Below, one piece after another: positions 19,533 through 28,275 of a stretch of 64,000 nt of DNA; position 1 is the first letter of the stretch, and each line of letters starts with the position of its first letter. This DNA comes from Flavobacterium azooxidireducens (lineage in GTDB: Bacteria > Bacteroidota > Bacteroidia > Flavobacteriales > Flavobacteriaceae): NCBI RefSeq assembly GCF_023195775.1, contig NZ_CP096205.1:3040001-3104000 (forward strand). Direction: 5' to 3'. Made by a program: the position numbers and the translations under genes. The notes beneath the pieces are model-generated. The model was not told the DNA's origin. It did no database searches and was given only the letters and a program-made list of their open reading frames with translations.

Positions 19533-20198
19533 ATGCATAGTGAAATACATCCCTCTTGGAAAACGGTTTTAGCAGAAGAATTTTTGAAACCTTATTATAA
19601 GGATTTAACTCATTTTGTTGAAAATGAATACAATCAGCATGTTTGTTATCCAAAAAGAAACGAAATTTTTTCGGCATTTAATCATTGTTCATTTGAAAAG
19701 ATAAAGGTTGTAATCATTGGTCAAGATCCTTATCACGGACCAAATCAGGCCAACGGATTGTGTTTTTCAGTGAATGATGGCATTCCATTTCCACCCTCTC
19801 TACAAAATATTTTTAAAGAATTAGAAAAGGATTTACAAATTCTATATCCTTCATCGGGTAATTTGGAAAGATGGGCAGATCAAGGTGTTTTGTTGCTCAA
19901 TGCTACTTTAACAGTAAGACAATCGGCTGCCGGAAGTCATCAAAAGAAAGGTTGGGAAACTTTCACGGATGCGGTAATTCAAAAAATTTCAAACCAAAAA
20001 GAAAACGTTATTTTTCTTCTTTGGGGCGGATTTGCAAAAAAGAAAGGAGCCAAAATTGACAGAAAAAAGCATATTGTATTAGAAACCGGACATCCTTCTC
20101 CATTGAGTGCCAATCGAGGACTTTGGTTTGGAAACAGTCACTTTAGCAAAACCAATCAGTATTTAAAAGAAATGGGAAAAAAGGAAATTATTTGGTGA
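19533..20198 (+). CDS. ung: Uracil-DNA glycosylase, family 1
   Basis: Removes uracil from DNA at the start of base excision repair. 221 residues, normal length. The water-activating motif GQDPYHG places the catalytic Asp at residue 65; the DNA-intercalation motif GHPSPLSANRG has His at 187. These positions nearly equal those of the E. coli enzyme (Asp64, His187). The ATG at 19533 gives the usual N-terminus. It is divergent from mutS2 and nearly abuts the convergent S4-domain gene (6 bp gap). Confidence 0.97.
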   Translation: MHSEIHPSWKTVLAEEFLKPYYKDLTHFVENEYNQHVCYPKRNEIFSAFNHCSFEKIKVVIIGQDPYHGPNQANGLCFSVNDGIPFPPSLQNIFKELEKDLQILYPSSGNLERWADQGVLLLNATLTVRQSAAGSHQKKGWETFTDAVIQKISNQKENVIFLLWGGFAKKKGAKIDRKKHIVLETGHPSPLSANRGLWFGNSHFSKTNQYLKEMGKKEIIW

Positions 20199-20204
20199 TT
20201 TAGA

Positions 20205-20579
20205 TTATTCAATTGTATCATCGGTGTAATTTTCCAAATCTCTTCGGTCTTTTTTGGTTGGCCTTCCTTCTCCGGTTTTTCGGTAGTGTTCTTTAGATAA
20301 TTTTAGCAATTCTAAATGAGCAAAACTTTCAGGTGATGTTTCATCTTTTCGATAAATATCAACCAATTTGGCACCCACACGACTCTCAGGAATGGCTAAA
20401 ACCTTGATTTTATAGATAATTTGTTCTTTTCTAAAAGTAACATCATCACTCGGAAAAACCTCTCGAGAAGGCTTTGCGACTTGGCCATTTACCGTAACAT
20501 GGTTTTTTTTGCATAGTTCGGTAACCATATTTCGGGTTTTAAAATACCGAACACACCATAAATATTTATCTATACGCAT
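20205..20579 (-). CDS. S4-domain RNA-binding protein, Hsp15-like
   Basis: 124 residues. The N-terminal 60 form an S4 domain (MRIDKYLWCVRYFKTRNMV...VTVNGQVAKPSREV). The C-terminal tail is basic and ends with GEGRPTKKDRRDLENY, typical of the Hsp15 group that recycles stalled 50S ribosomal subunits carrying nascent chain-tRNA. Acting on ribosomes is inference from the family. It has its own -7 element. Confidence 0.88.
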   Translation of the reverse strand: MRIDKYLWCVRYFKTRNMVTELCKKNHVTVNGQVAKPSREVFPSDDVTFRKEQIIYKIKVLAIPESRVGAKLVDIYRKDETSPESFAHLELLKLSKEHYRKTGEGRPTKKDRRDLENYTDDTIE

Positions 20580-20612
20580 ACCTTTTTTCAGAATTCTTCG
20601 TTAATTATTATA

Positions 20613-20620
20613 CAAAAATA
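20613..20620 (-). promoter_or_regulatory. -7 element for the S4-domain protein gene
   Basis: Minus-strand TATTTTTG matches TAnnTTTG, 33 bp before the start codon. Confidence 0.5.
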
Positions 20621-20695
20621 AATCAAAATTGTATCTTGCGACACTTATTTTAAGATAATATTTTACTAAACCTAAACAATAAATTGTATAAAAAA

Positions 20696-21685
20696 ATGCT
20701 ATTAAAAAGATTTAAAAATGTTTTATTAATTGCTGTGTTGTCAACAGTGATTTTTTCATGTAAAGATGATGATGATAGAGGCGGTGAAATTATTCCTCCA
20801 AGAGACAGAACAGAGCAATATGCTACTGATTCGGAATCTATTGAAACATATCTTGAAACACATTACATGACTGTTGATGCAGATTTGAATGTAATGATTG
20901 CTAAAATTCCAGAAGAAAACAGCTCAGAATATACTTCGATAAAAGACCAATCAGATTATCCTTTGCAATTTATTACAAGAAAAAATGATACACGATTATC
21001 TTATCTCAAAGGAGGTAGAATTGATGATCCAGTGGACTATAAAATTTACTATATTTTGTTAAATGAAGGAGGAGGGCAACGACCAACAACAATAGATTCT
21101 TCTTTTGTGGATTATAGAGGTTGGACATTAGAAAATCAAGAATTTGATAGAGCAACTAGCCCCGTTTGGACTTCTTTTCCGTCGAGTACTGCAGAGTTCA
21201 TTGCTGGTTTTAGACAAGTTTTGCCATTAATGAAAACTCCTGAAACAACCATTGTTAATGGCGATGGAACTGTTTCATATATAAACTATGGAAATTGTGT
21301 CGTTTTTATTCCTTCCGGTTTAGGCTATTTTAATAATTCAAGAGGTTTATATATTGGTCCGTATGAAAACTTAGTTTTTCAAATTAAGTTAAAAAGTTTG
21401 CATTATAACGATCATGATCGTGATAAGATTTTGTCTAAAGATGAATATTATAATCCTTCTGGAGTCACAGATATCGGTTTATTTAACCAAGATTCAGATG
21501 GTGATGGAATCCCTGATTTTTTAGATACAGATGATGATGGCGATGGTGTTTTAACCAGAAATGAGTTAAAAATCCCTGGAACAGTTCCACAATTATATTA
21601 TCAATTTAATGATATTCCGAGTTGTACTGGTGATCAAGTGGATCCAAATAGATTGAAAAAGCATTTGGACTCAGGTTGTCAATAA
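20696..21685 (+). CDS. FKBP-type peptidyl-prolyl isomerase-like lipoprotein
   Basis: 329 residues. The ATG at 20696 opens a lipoprotein signal ending FSCKDDDD, with an acidic patch after the Cys that in Flavobacteriaceae acts as an outer-membrane export signal. The region about 60-250 has the pattern of flavobacterial FKBP-type isomerase lipoproteins (YLETHYMTVD, YKIYYILLNEG, FIPSGLGYFN). Near the C-terminus DSDGDGIPDFLDTDDDGDG is a thrombospondin type 3-like calcium-binding stretch. Isomerase activity is not certain because the domain is diverged. It stands alone with a strong terminator. Confidence 0.65.
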   Translation: MLLKRFKNVLLIAVLSTVIFSCKDDDDRGGEIIPPRDRTEQYATDSESIETYLETHYMTVDADLNVMIAKIPEENSSEYTSIKDQSDYPLQFITRKNDTRLSYLKGGRIDDPVDYKIYYILLNEGGGQRPTTIDSSFVDYRGWTLENQEFDRATSPVWTSFPSSTAEFIAGFRQVLPLMKTPETTIVNGDGTVSYINYGNCVVFIPSGLGYFNNSRGLYIGPYENLVFQIKLKSLHYNDHDRDKILSKDEYYNPSGVTDIGLFNQDSDGDGIPDFLDTDDDGDGVLTRNELKIPGTVPQLYYQFNDIPSCTGDQVDPNRLKKHLDSGCQ

Positions 21686-21702
21686 AAAACATTTTAAAAT
21701 GT

Positions 21703-21738
21703 AAAAATCCCGATTCAAATCTTGAATCGGGATTTTTT
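21703..21738. terminator. Terminator between convergent genes
   Basis: A 13-bp perfect stem, AATCCCGATTCAA with TTGAATCGGGATT, with A/T runs on both sides. It can end both the FKBP-like gene and the convergent transketolase gene. Confidence 0.88.
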
Positions 21739-21757
21739 TTGAGGTAAAAAGGGTAAT

Positions 21758-22711
21758 TTATTTTCTTTTGATAACTTTTTCAGTCTTCTCAATAATTGCT
21801 TGTGAATTCAATTGATATTTTTCCATCAATTGAGCAGGTGTTCCACTTTCGCCAAAACTATCTTGAACAGCCACGTATTCTTGCGGAATAGGATTGTTTA
21901 ACGATAATGTTCTCGCTACACTTTCACCTAAACCACCTAAAATATTGTGCTCTTCAGCTGTAACCACACAACCCGTTTTTGCAACCGATTTTAAAATTGC
22001 TTCTTCGTCTAATGGTTTTATTGTATGAATATTAATTACTTCGGCAGAAATTCCTTTCTCTTCCAATTTTTCGGCAGCAAGTAAAGCTTCCCAAACTAAA
22101 TGGCCTGTTGCAATGATGGTTACGTCTGTTCCTTCATTTAACATAACAGCTTTTCCAATTACAAATTCACCATTTTCAGGTGTGAAATTGGCAACGCTCG
22201 GACGACCAAAACGTAAATAAACCGGACCATGATGATCGGCAATAGCTAATGTTGCTGCTTTGGTTTGATTGTAATCACAGGTATTGATTACAGTCATTCC
22301 CGGAAGCATTTTCATCAAACCAATATCTTCCAAAATTTGGTGTGTTGCACCGTCTTCACCTAAAGTAAGTCCGGCATGCGAAGCACATATTTTTACATTT
22401 TTATCAGAATAGGCAACCGATTGACGAATTTGGTCATAAACTCTTCCTGTAGAAAAATTAGCAAAAGTTCCTGTAAAAGGAATTTTTCCACCAATAGTTA
22501 ATCCGGCAGCAATACCAATCATATTTGCTTCAGCAATTCCGATTTGAAAAAAACGTTCAGGATGATTCTTTTTAAAATCATCCATTTTTAATGATCCGAT
22601 TAAGTCGGCACAAAGTGCAACTACTTTTTCGTTTTTCTGACCTAATTCAGTCAAGCCTGCTCCAAAACCGGAACGAGTGTCTTTATTTCCTGTATTTATA
22701 TATTTTTTCAT
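21758..22711 (-). CDS. Transketolase, C-terminal subunit
   Basis: 317 residues covering the pyrimidine-binding and C-terminal domains of transketolase. Motifs: GFGAGLTELGQ at the N-terminus, FFQIGIAEANMIGIAAGL with the cofactor-activating Glu, HAGLTLGEDGATHQ, and LRFGRPSVANF. It begins 15 bp after the gene for the N-terminal half, so both subunits come from one message. Together they move two-carbon units between sugar phosphates in the pentose phosphate pathway. Confidence 0.93.
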   Translation of the reverse strand: MKKYINTGNKDTRSGFGAGLTELGQKNEKVVALCADLIGSLKMDDFKKNHPERFFQIGIAEANMIGIAAGLTIGGKIPFTGTFANFSTGRVYDQIRQSVAYSDKNVKICASHAGLTLGEDGATHQILEDIGLMKMLPGMTVINTCDYNQTKAATLAIADHHGPVYLRFGRPSVANFTPENGEFVIGKAVMLNEGTDVTIIATGHLVWEALLAAEKLEEKGISAEVINIHTIKPLDEEAILKSVAKTGCVVTAEEHNILGGLGESVARTLSLNNPIPQEYVAVQDSFGESGTPAQLMEKYQLNSQAIIEKTEKVIKRK

Positions 22712-22726
22712 GAGATGTTCAAAGTT

Positions 22727-23575
22727 TTAATAATCGCCTAAAGTTGGTAAGTTCTGAGCCAATGCTTTTTCTAATTGCTCATCATTTGGAGCTTTTCCGT
22801 GCCATGCGTGGGTGTGCATCATATAATCAACACCATTGCCCATCTCAGTGTGTAATAAAACACAAACAGGTTTTCCTTTACCGGTTTTTGCTTTCGCTTC
22901 AGTCATTCCGGAAATTATTGCTTCAATGTTATTTCCTTCTTTGATTTCTAAAACATCCCATCCAAATGCGACAAATTTTGCTTTAATGTCGCCCATTGGC
23001 AAAACTTCGTCGGTTGCACCGTCAATTTGTTTTCCATTTAAATCGATGGTAGCAATGTAGTTATCCACTTTATAAGCCGAAGCATACATTATTGCTTCCC
23101 AATTTTGACCTTCTTGCAATTCGCCATCGCCGTGAAGCGAGTAAACTAAATGTGAATCATTATTTAATTTTTTTGCTAAAGCAGCTCCAATAGCAACTGA
23201 CATTCCTTGCCCAAGTGAACCTGATGCAATGCGAATTCCAGGTAAACCTTCGTGCGTAGTAGGATGTCCTTGTAATCTTGAATTAATTAATCGAAAAGTT
23301 GCTAATTCCGATACAGGAAAATAACCACTTCTAGCTAAAACACTGTAGAAAACTGGCGAAATGTGACCGTTTGATAAGAAAAATAAATCTTCCTCTTTTC
23401 CATCCATATCAAAGCCTTCTTTTCTGTCCATTAAAACTTGGTATAAAGCGACAAAAAATTCTGTACATCCCAAAGAACCTCCTGGATGACCGGAGTTTAC
23501 GGCGTGAACCATGCGAAGAATGTCTCTTCTGACTTGTGTTGAAAAGTCGTTTAGTTGTTGTGTGTTGGGTTTCAT
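22727..23575 (-). CDS. Transketolase, N-terminal (thiamine diphosphate-binding) subunit
   Basis: 282 residues corresponding to the diphosphate-binding domain. Motifs: RMVHAVNSGHPGGSLG, GSLGQGMSVAIGAA, and the metal/diphosphate motif LHGDGELQEGQNWEAIMYA, with DLNGKQIDG after it. I chose the ATG at 23575 (MKPNTQQLNDF); the frame continues 27 bp upstream but that part overlaps the promoter spacer. First gene of the two-gene transketolase operon. Split transketolases are common in Bacteroidetes and archaea. Confidence 0.93.
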   Translation of the reverse strand: MKPNTQQLNDFSTQVRRDILRMVHAVNSGHPGGSLGCTEFFVALYQVLMDRKEGFDMDGKEEDLFFLSNGHISPVFYSVLARSGYFPVSELATFRLINSRLQGHPTTHEGLPGIRIASGSLGQGMSVAIGAALAKKLNNDSHLVYSLHGDGELQEGQNWEAIMYASAYKVDNYIATIDLNGKQIDGATDEVLPMGDIKAKFVAFGWDVLEIKEGNNIEAIISGMTEAKAKTGKGKPVCVLLHTEMGNGVDYMMHTHAWHGKAPNDEQLEKALAQNLPTLGDY

Positions 23576-23599
23576 TTTATGATAAAAGTTAAACTTCGG

Positions 23600-23607
23600 C
23601 AAAGGTA
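23600..23607 (-). promoter_or_regulatory. -7 element of the transketolase operon
   Basis: Minus-strand TACCTTTG matches TAnnTTTG, 24 bp before the chosen ATG. Its position supports the start at 23575 over the longer alternative. Confidence 0.55.
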
Positions 23608-23738
23608 ATTCAATTATTATATTTTGACTAATTCGGTTAACTAGAATTTGGGAAAGTTTTCAAGATAAATTGTTAGTAAACCTATGATAGTCTTGTATAA
23701 ATTATTCATAAAACAGACGCAACAAATACGAATTCTTT

Positions 23739-23746
23739 TATCTTTG
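23739..23746 (+). promoter_or_regulatory. -7 element for tgt
   Basis: TATCTTTG matches TAnnTTTG, 19 bp before the tgt start codon. Confidence 0.55.
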
Positions 23747-23765
23747 CCAATTGTAAAAAAAAGAT

Positions 23766-24896
23766 ATGAAGTTTGATTTATTGACGACTGACCCTCATTC
23801 GCAAGCCCGTGCCGGTTCGATTACCACCGATCATGGTGTGATAGAAACACCTATTTTTATGCCTGTTGGAACCGTTGCTTCTGTAAAAGGAGTACACCAA
23901 CGTGAATTGAAAAACGATATTAATCCGGATATTATATTAGGAAATACCTATCATTTATACCTTCGACCACAAACCGAAATCCTTGAGAAAGCAGGAGGTT
24001 TGCATAAATTTATGAATTGGGATCGCAATATTTTGACTGATAGTGGCGGTTATCAAGTATATTCACTTTCATCTAATCGAAAAATTAAAGAAGAAGGTGT
24101 GAAGTTTAAAAGTCATATTGATGGATCTTATCATTTCTTTTCACCTGAAAATGTGATGGAAATTCAACGTACAATTGGAGCTGATATTATTATGGCTTTT
24201 GACGAATGTACACCTTATCCATGTGATTATAATTATGCCAGACGTTCGATGCATATGACGCATCGTTGGTTAGACAGATGCATTAATCATTTAGAAAAAC
24301 TTCCTTTTAAATATGGTTATGAACAAACTTTCTTTCCAATTGTTCAAGGAAGTACCTACAAAGATTTACGTCAGCAATCCGCAGAATATATTGCCAATTC
24401 GGGAGCACAAGGAAATGCAATTGGCGGACTTTCAGTTGGTGAACCGGCAGAAGAAATGTATGCAATGACCGAAGTGGTTACTGCCATTTTACCACAAGAT
24501 AAACCTCGTTATTTGATGGGAGTGGGAACGCCAATCAACATTTTGGAAAATATCGCATTGGGAATTGATATGTTTGATTGCGTAATGCCAACGAGAAACG
24601 CACGAAACGGAATGCTTTTTACAGCAAACGGTTCAATCAACATTAAAAATAAGAAATGGGAAGATGATTTTTCACCAATTGATGAAATGGGAATCACTTT
24701 TGTTGATACAGAATACACAAAAGCCTATTTACGCCATTTGTTTGCTGCAAATGAGTATCTTGGCAAACAAATTGCCACCATTCATAATCTTGGATTTTAT
24801 ATGTGGCTGGTTCGCGAAGCCAGAAAACATATTATTGCAGGAGATTTCAGAGTTTGGAAAGAGCAAATGGTAAAGCAAATGAGTCAACGCCTATAA
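23766..24896 (+). CDS. tgt: Queuine/preQ1 tRNA-guanine transglycosylase with an altered zinc site
   Basis: Exchanges guanine-34 of certain tRNAs for the queuosine precursor preQ1. 376 residues. The substrate-binding motif DSGGYQVYSLS (about residue 93) and the nucleophile motif FDCVMPTRNARNG (about 270) are intact. The zinc site is not: the usual CxCxxC before YxxAYLRHL is replaced by MGITFVDTE (about residues 307-315), leaving no Cys, while the distal His (ATIHNLGFY) remains. Activity is still likely because catalytic motifs are conserved. It is followed closely by the LptF/G-type permease gene; the 75-bp spacer contains short direct repeats of an aatcgaataatc type. Confidence 0.93.
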   Translation: MKFDLLTTDPHSQARAGSITTDHGVIETPIFMPVGTVASVKGVHQRELKNDINPDIILGNTYHLYLRPQTEILEKAGGLHKFMNWDRNILTDSGGYQVYSLSSNRKIKEEGVKFKSHIDGSYHFFSPENVMEIQRTIGADIIMAFDECTPYPCDYNYARRSMHMTHRWLDRCINHLEKLPFKYGYEQTFFPIVQGSTYKDLRQQSAEYIANSGAQGNAIGGLSVGEPAEEMYAMTEVVTAILPQDKPRYLMGVGTPINILENIALGIDMFDCVMPTRNARNGMLFTANGSINIKNKKWEDDFSPIDEMGITFVDTEYTKAYLRHLFAANEYLGKQIATIHNLGFYMWLVREARKHIIAGDFRVWKEQMVKQMSQRL

Positions 24897-24971
24897 TATC
24901 CAAAAATCGAACAATCCAAAAATCGAATAATCTAACAATCGAATAATCTACAATCCAACATCATTTTCTAA

Positions 24972-26048
24972 ATGAAAATAATTGATAAATACATTCTAAA
25001 ACGATACTTAGCTACTTTTACGGTGATGCTTTTGCTATTCATACCCATCGGTATCGTGATTGATGTAGCCGAAAAAATCAATAAAATTTTAGAAAGTAAA
25101 GTTCCATTTTCGGCCGTTGCGATGTATTATTTAGATTTTACGGTTTATTTTGCCAATTTATTATTTCCGATTTTTTTGTTTCTTTCAGTTATTTGGTTTA
25201 CTTCAAAATTGGCAAATAATACTGAAATTATCGCCATTTTGAGTTCCGGAATTTCTTTTTCCAGATTTTTAAGACCTTATATTATGGGTGCAAGTATAGT
25301 TTCTGTTTTTGCTTTGCTGGCAGGATTTTTTATTGTGCCAAAAGCCAGTAAAGGTTTCAATGATTTTCGCTATACTTATTTAAAAAACAATAGAGAAATA
25401 AGACAGAATTCGAATGTTTTTCGTCAGATTAGTGATGATGAATTTTTATATGTGAGCAACTTTAATTCGGTTTCAAAAACGGCTTTCAATTTCACTTTAG
25501 AAAAATTTAAAGAAGAAAAATTAGAATATAAAATAACTGCTAATCGATTGAAATGGAATGAAAAAGACAGCACTTATACAATGTTCAATTATCAAAAACG
25601 AACGGTTGGGCCTTTGGGTGATGTTTTAGAAAAATTAGAAAAAAAAGATACTGTTTTTAGTTTCGATTTAGAAGATTTAACACCGGTAATTTATATTGCG
25701 GAAACGCTTACGTTGCCTGATTTAGTTCGGTTTATTGATAAAGAAAAGGCAAGAGGTAACGCAAATATCAATACCTATTTAGTTGTTTTATATAGAAAAT
25801 ATAGTTTACCTGTAGCAGCATTTATATTAACAATTATTGCAGTTGCAGTTTCATCTATGAAACGAAGAGGAGGAATGGGGGTAAACTTAGCCATCGGAAT
25901 TGTGATTGCATTTACTTATATTTTCTTCGATAAAATTTTCGGTACGATGGCAGAAAAATCAAGTATTCCACCTTTCGTAGCGGTTTGGTTTCCCAATTTT
26001 GTTTTTGGTTTATTAGCTATTTATTTGCTCAGAAATGCAAAACGATAA
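24972..26048 (+). CDS. LptF/LptG family lipopolysaccharide export permease
   Basis: 358 residues with three membrane helices at each end (starting MKIIDKYILKRYLATFTVMLL and closing with PPFVAVWFPNFVFGLLAIYLL) and a periplasmic beta-jellyroll-like middle (about 130-270). This is the LptF/LptG (YjgP/YjgQ) architecture: the inner membrane part of the Lpt ABC transporter that moves lipopolysaccharide to the outer membrane. Which of the two paralogues it is cannot be told here. The EamA gene overlaps its last 14 bp, so co-transcription, probably from the tgt promoter, is likely. Confidence 0.88.
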   Translation: MKIIDKYILKRYLATFTVMLLLFIPIGIVIDVAEKINKILESKVPFSAVAMYYLDFTVYFANLLFPIFLFLSVIWFTSKLANNTEIIAILSSGISFSRFLRPYIMGASIVSVFALLAGFFIVPKASKGFNDFRYTYLKNNREIRQNSNVFRQISDDEFLYVSNFNSVSKTAFNFTLEKFKEEKLEYKITANRLKWNEKDSTYTMFNYQKRTVGPLGDVLEKLEKKDTVFSFDLEDLTPVIYIAETLTLPDLVRFIDKEKARGNANINTYLVVLYRKYSLPVAAFILTIIAVAVSSMKRRGGMGVNLAIGIVIAFTYIFFDKIFGTMAEKSSIPPFVAVWFPNFVFGLLAIYLLRNAKR

Positions 26049-26922
26049 CGTAAAAAGTTATTTACATCTTCATTTAATTGTCTTTATTTGGGGATTTACA
26101 GCCATTTTGGGCGAATTAATTTCGCTTGATGCATTGCCGCTCGTTTGGTTCAGAATGCTAATGGCTGTTGGATTTATTGTAATTTTTATTTTTTATAAAA
26201 AAATTGATTTAACAATCCCACGCAAAACAATATTTGCTTTTTTACTTTTAGGATTAGTAATTGCCTTGCATTGGCTAACTTTTTTTAAAGCTATAAAAGT
26301 GTCAAATGTTTCAGTAACACTGGCATGTTTGTCTACCGGAGCATTTTTTACCTCTTTTTTAGAACCTATTTTATACAAAAGAAAAGTTGTTTGGTATGAA
26401 GTTTTCTTTGGATTAATCGTAGTTGGTGGCCTTTATATCATTTTTAATTTTGAAGGTGATTATTATTTAGGAATTATTTTAGCGTTAACATCGGCCTTTT
26501 TATCCGCACTTTTTTCTGTGATTAATGGAAAATATGCTAAAATGTATGATTCAACAGTCATTTCATTTTATGAACTTTTTGGAGGTGTTTTGTGTTTTTC
26601 AATTTATTTGTTGTTCACGGGAAGTTTTTCAAGAGAGTTCTTTATATTACAGCCATCAGATTGGGTTTATTTAATTATTCTAAGCTCAGTTTGCACTGCG
26701 TATGCATTTATCGCATCTGTAAAAGTGATGAAATTCATTAGTCCATATACAGTAATGCTAACTATTAATCTTGAACCTATTTACGGAATAATTTTGGCAC
26801 TGCTAATTTTTAAAGACAAAGAAAAAATGAGCCAAGAATTTTATTTTGGTGCAATTATAATTTTATTAACCGTCGTTTTAAACGGAATTATTAAATACAG
26901 ACTTAAAAATAAACGAGATTAA
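26035..26922 (+). CDS. EamA/DMT family transporter
   Basis: 295 residues with about ten hydrophobic segments in two repeated halves, the EamA drug/metabolite transporter layout. Landmarks are HLIVFIWGFTAILGEL at the N-terminus, ALHWLTFFKAIKVSNVSVT in the first half and AYAFIASVKVMKFISPYT in the second. Substrate unknown; relatives export amino acids or metabolites across the inner membrane. Its start lies inside the preceding permease gene (14-bp overlap), which indicates translational coupling. Confidence 0.87.
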   Translation: MQNDNVKSYLHLHLIVFIWGFTAILGELISLDALPLVWFRMLMAVGFIVIFIFYKKIDLTIPRKTIFAFLLLGLVIALHWLTFFKAIKVSNVSVTLACLSTGAFFTSFLEPILYKRKVVWYEVFFGLIVVGGLYIIFNFEGDYYLGIILALTSAFLSALFSVINGKYAKMYDSTVISFYELFGGVLCFSIYLLFTGSFSREFFILQPSDWVYLIILSSVCTAYAFIASVKVMKFISPYTVMLTINLEPIYGIILALLIFKDKEKMSQEFYFGAIIILLTVVLNGIIKYRLKNKRD

Positions 26923-26980
26923 TTTTTCAATTTTTTAAAACTTAACATTAAAAATAGCTTTTCTTAACAAGATAAAATTC

Positions 26981-26988
26981 TATCTTTG
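26981..26988 (+). promoter_or_regulatory. -7 element for accA
   Basis: TATCTTTG matches TAnnTTTG, 33 bp before the accA start. Confidence 0.55.
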
Positions 26989-27021
26989 CTAATCAAACTA
27001 AACTAAAATCTGTCGAAACCT

Positions 27022-27975
27022 ATGGAATATTTAGATTTTGAACTTCCTATCAAAGAATTGGAAGATCAATTGGACAAATGCCAAATTATCGGTGAAGAAT
27101 CGAATGTGGATGTTACCGCAACGTGCAAACAAATCGAAAAAAAATTAGAAGAAACTAAGAAAAAAATATACAAAAACCTTTCCGCTTGGCAGCGTGTACA
27201 ATTGTCGCGTCATCCAAGTCGTCCATACACAATGGATCACGTGAGAGCTTTGTGTGGCGGAACGTTTTTAGAGCTTTTTGGCGATAGAAATTTCAAAGAC
27301 GACAAGGCAATGATTGGTGGATTAGGAAAAATTGGCGGTCAGTCGTTTATGATTGTTGGTCAACAAAAAGGTTTTAATACCAAAACACGTCAGTTTAGAA
27401 ATTTCGGAATGGCAAATCCGGAAGGATACAGAAAAGCTCTTCGTTTGATGAAAATGGCTGAAAAATTTGGAATTCCCGTTATTACCTTAATCGACACTCC
27501 GGGAGCTTATCCGGGTTTAGAAGCCGAAGAACGTGGACAGGGTGAAGCAATTGCCAGAAATATTTTTGAAATGTTGCGTTTAAAAACACCAATTATTACT
27601 GTTATCGTTGGTGAAGGTGCTTCCGGTGGAGCATTAGGAATTGGTGTAGGAGACAGAGTTTATATGCTAGAAAACACATGGTATTCTGTTATTTCTCCCG
27701 AATCTTGTTCTTCCATTTTATGGAGAAGTTGGGAATATAAAGAACAAGCTGCCGAAGCTTTAAAATTGACTTCTTATGATATGAAAAAACAGAAGTTAAT
27801 TGATGAAATTATCCCGGAACCACTTGGAGGAGCTCATTACGACAGAGAAACAACATTTAAAACTGTTGAACAATATATTATCAAAGGATACAACGAATTG
27901 AAAGATTTATCAACAACTGAGCTAGTGGCTCAAAGGATGGATAAATACAGTAAGATGGGCGAGTTCAAAGAATAA
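27022..27975 (+). CDS. accA: Acetyl-CoA carboxylase, carboxyltransferase subunit alpha
   Basis: 317 residues, standard length. It forms the carboxyltransferase with AccD and moves CO2 from carboxybiotin to acetyl-CoA, giving malonyl-CoA for fatty acid synthesis in the cytoplasm. Motifs: [14 protein letters not shown], the oxyanion/CoA-binding stretch [21 protein letters not shown], and [15 protein letters not shown] followed by [14 protein letters not shown]. Own promoter element and strong terminator, so monocistronic. Confidence 0.97.
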   Translation: MEYLDFELPIKELEDQLDKCQIIGEESNVDVTATCKQIEKKLEETKKKIYKNLSAWQRVQLSRHPSRPYTMDHVRALCGGTFLELFGDRNFKDDKAMIGGLGKIGGQSFMIVGQQKGFNTKTRQFRNFGMANPEGYRKALRLMKMAEKFGIPVITLIDTPGAYPGLEAEERGQGEAIARNIFEMLRLKTPIITVIVGEGASGGALGIGVGDRVYMLENTWYSVISPESCSSILWRSWEYKEQAAEALKLTSYDMKKQKLIDEIIPEPLGGAHYDRETTFKTVEQYIIKGYNELKDLSTTELVAQRMDKYSKMGEFKE

Positions 27976-27993
27976 TTCTTACAATATTATACT

Positions 27994-28028
27994 AAAATCC
28001 GAAGCCCTGAAACTTCGGATTTTTTTTG
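27994..28028 (+). terminator. Terminator after accA
   Basis: AAATCCGAAG pairs with CTTCGGATTT and is followed by a run of eight T. It starts 19 bp after the stop codon. The rest of the 27976-28275 spacer is AT-rich with no further gene that I can support. Confidence 0.88.
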
Positions 28029-28263
28029 CGTTATCAACAATAAAAATAAGTTGTTAACAGTTAAAGTTATTTTTAACAAATTTTGTTTTTTTCTTAAAAT
28101 AGTAAAGAAAAATATTTTCAAGATATTGTCAGTCAGACTTTTGATTTTGTCACGAAAAAAGAATATCATTATTTTTTTCGCTTGTGAACATTTTGAAAGC
28201 TTTTATGAACATAAGTTTTGGTTTTTTCGGATAAATTATAAAATTTTAATCGAAGATTAGAAT

Positions 28264-28271
28264 TAATTTTG
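28264..28271 (+). promoter_or_regulatory. -7 element directly before dnaB
   Basis: TAATTTTG matches TAnnTTTG and ends only 4 bp before the dnaB ATG. If used, transcription would begin at or next to the start codon, giving a leaderless message. Confidence 0.4.
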
Positions 28272-28275
28272 CAAA

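Noticed and set aside
24897..24971. Direct repeats of aatcgaataatc type between tgt and the Lpt permease gene as a regulatory array
   Set aside because: Short, AT-rich and irregular; chance or slippage explains them as well.
28028..28080. Possible DnaA boxes or origin near dnaB (ttatcaaca and a nearby ttgttaaca)
   Set aside because: Each has a mismatch to TTATNCACA, there are only two, and no dnaA, dnaN or AT-rich unwinding repeats are nearby.
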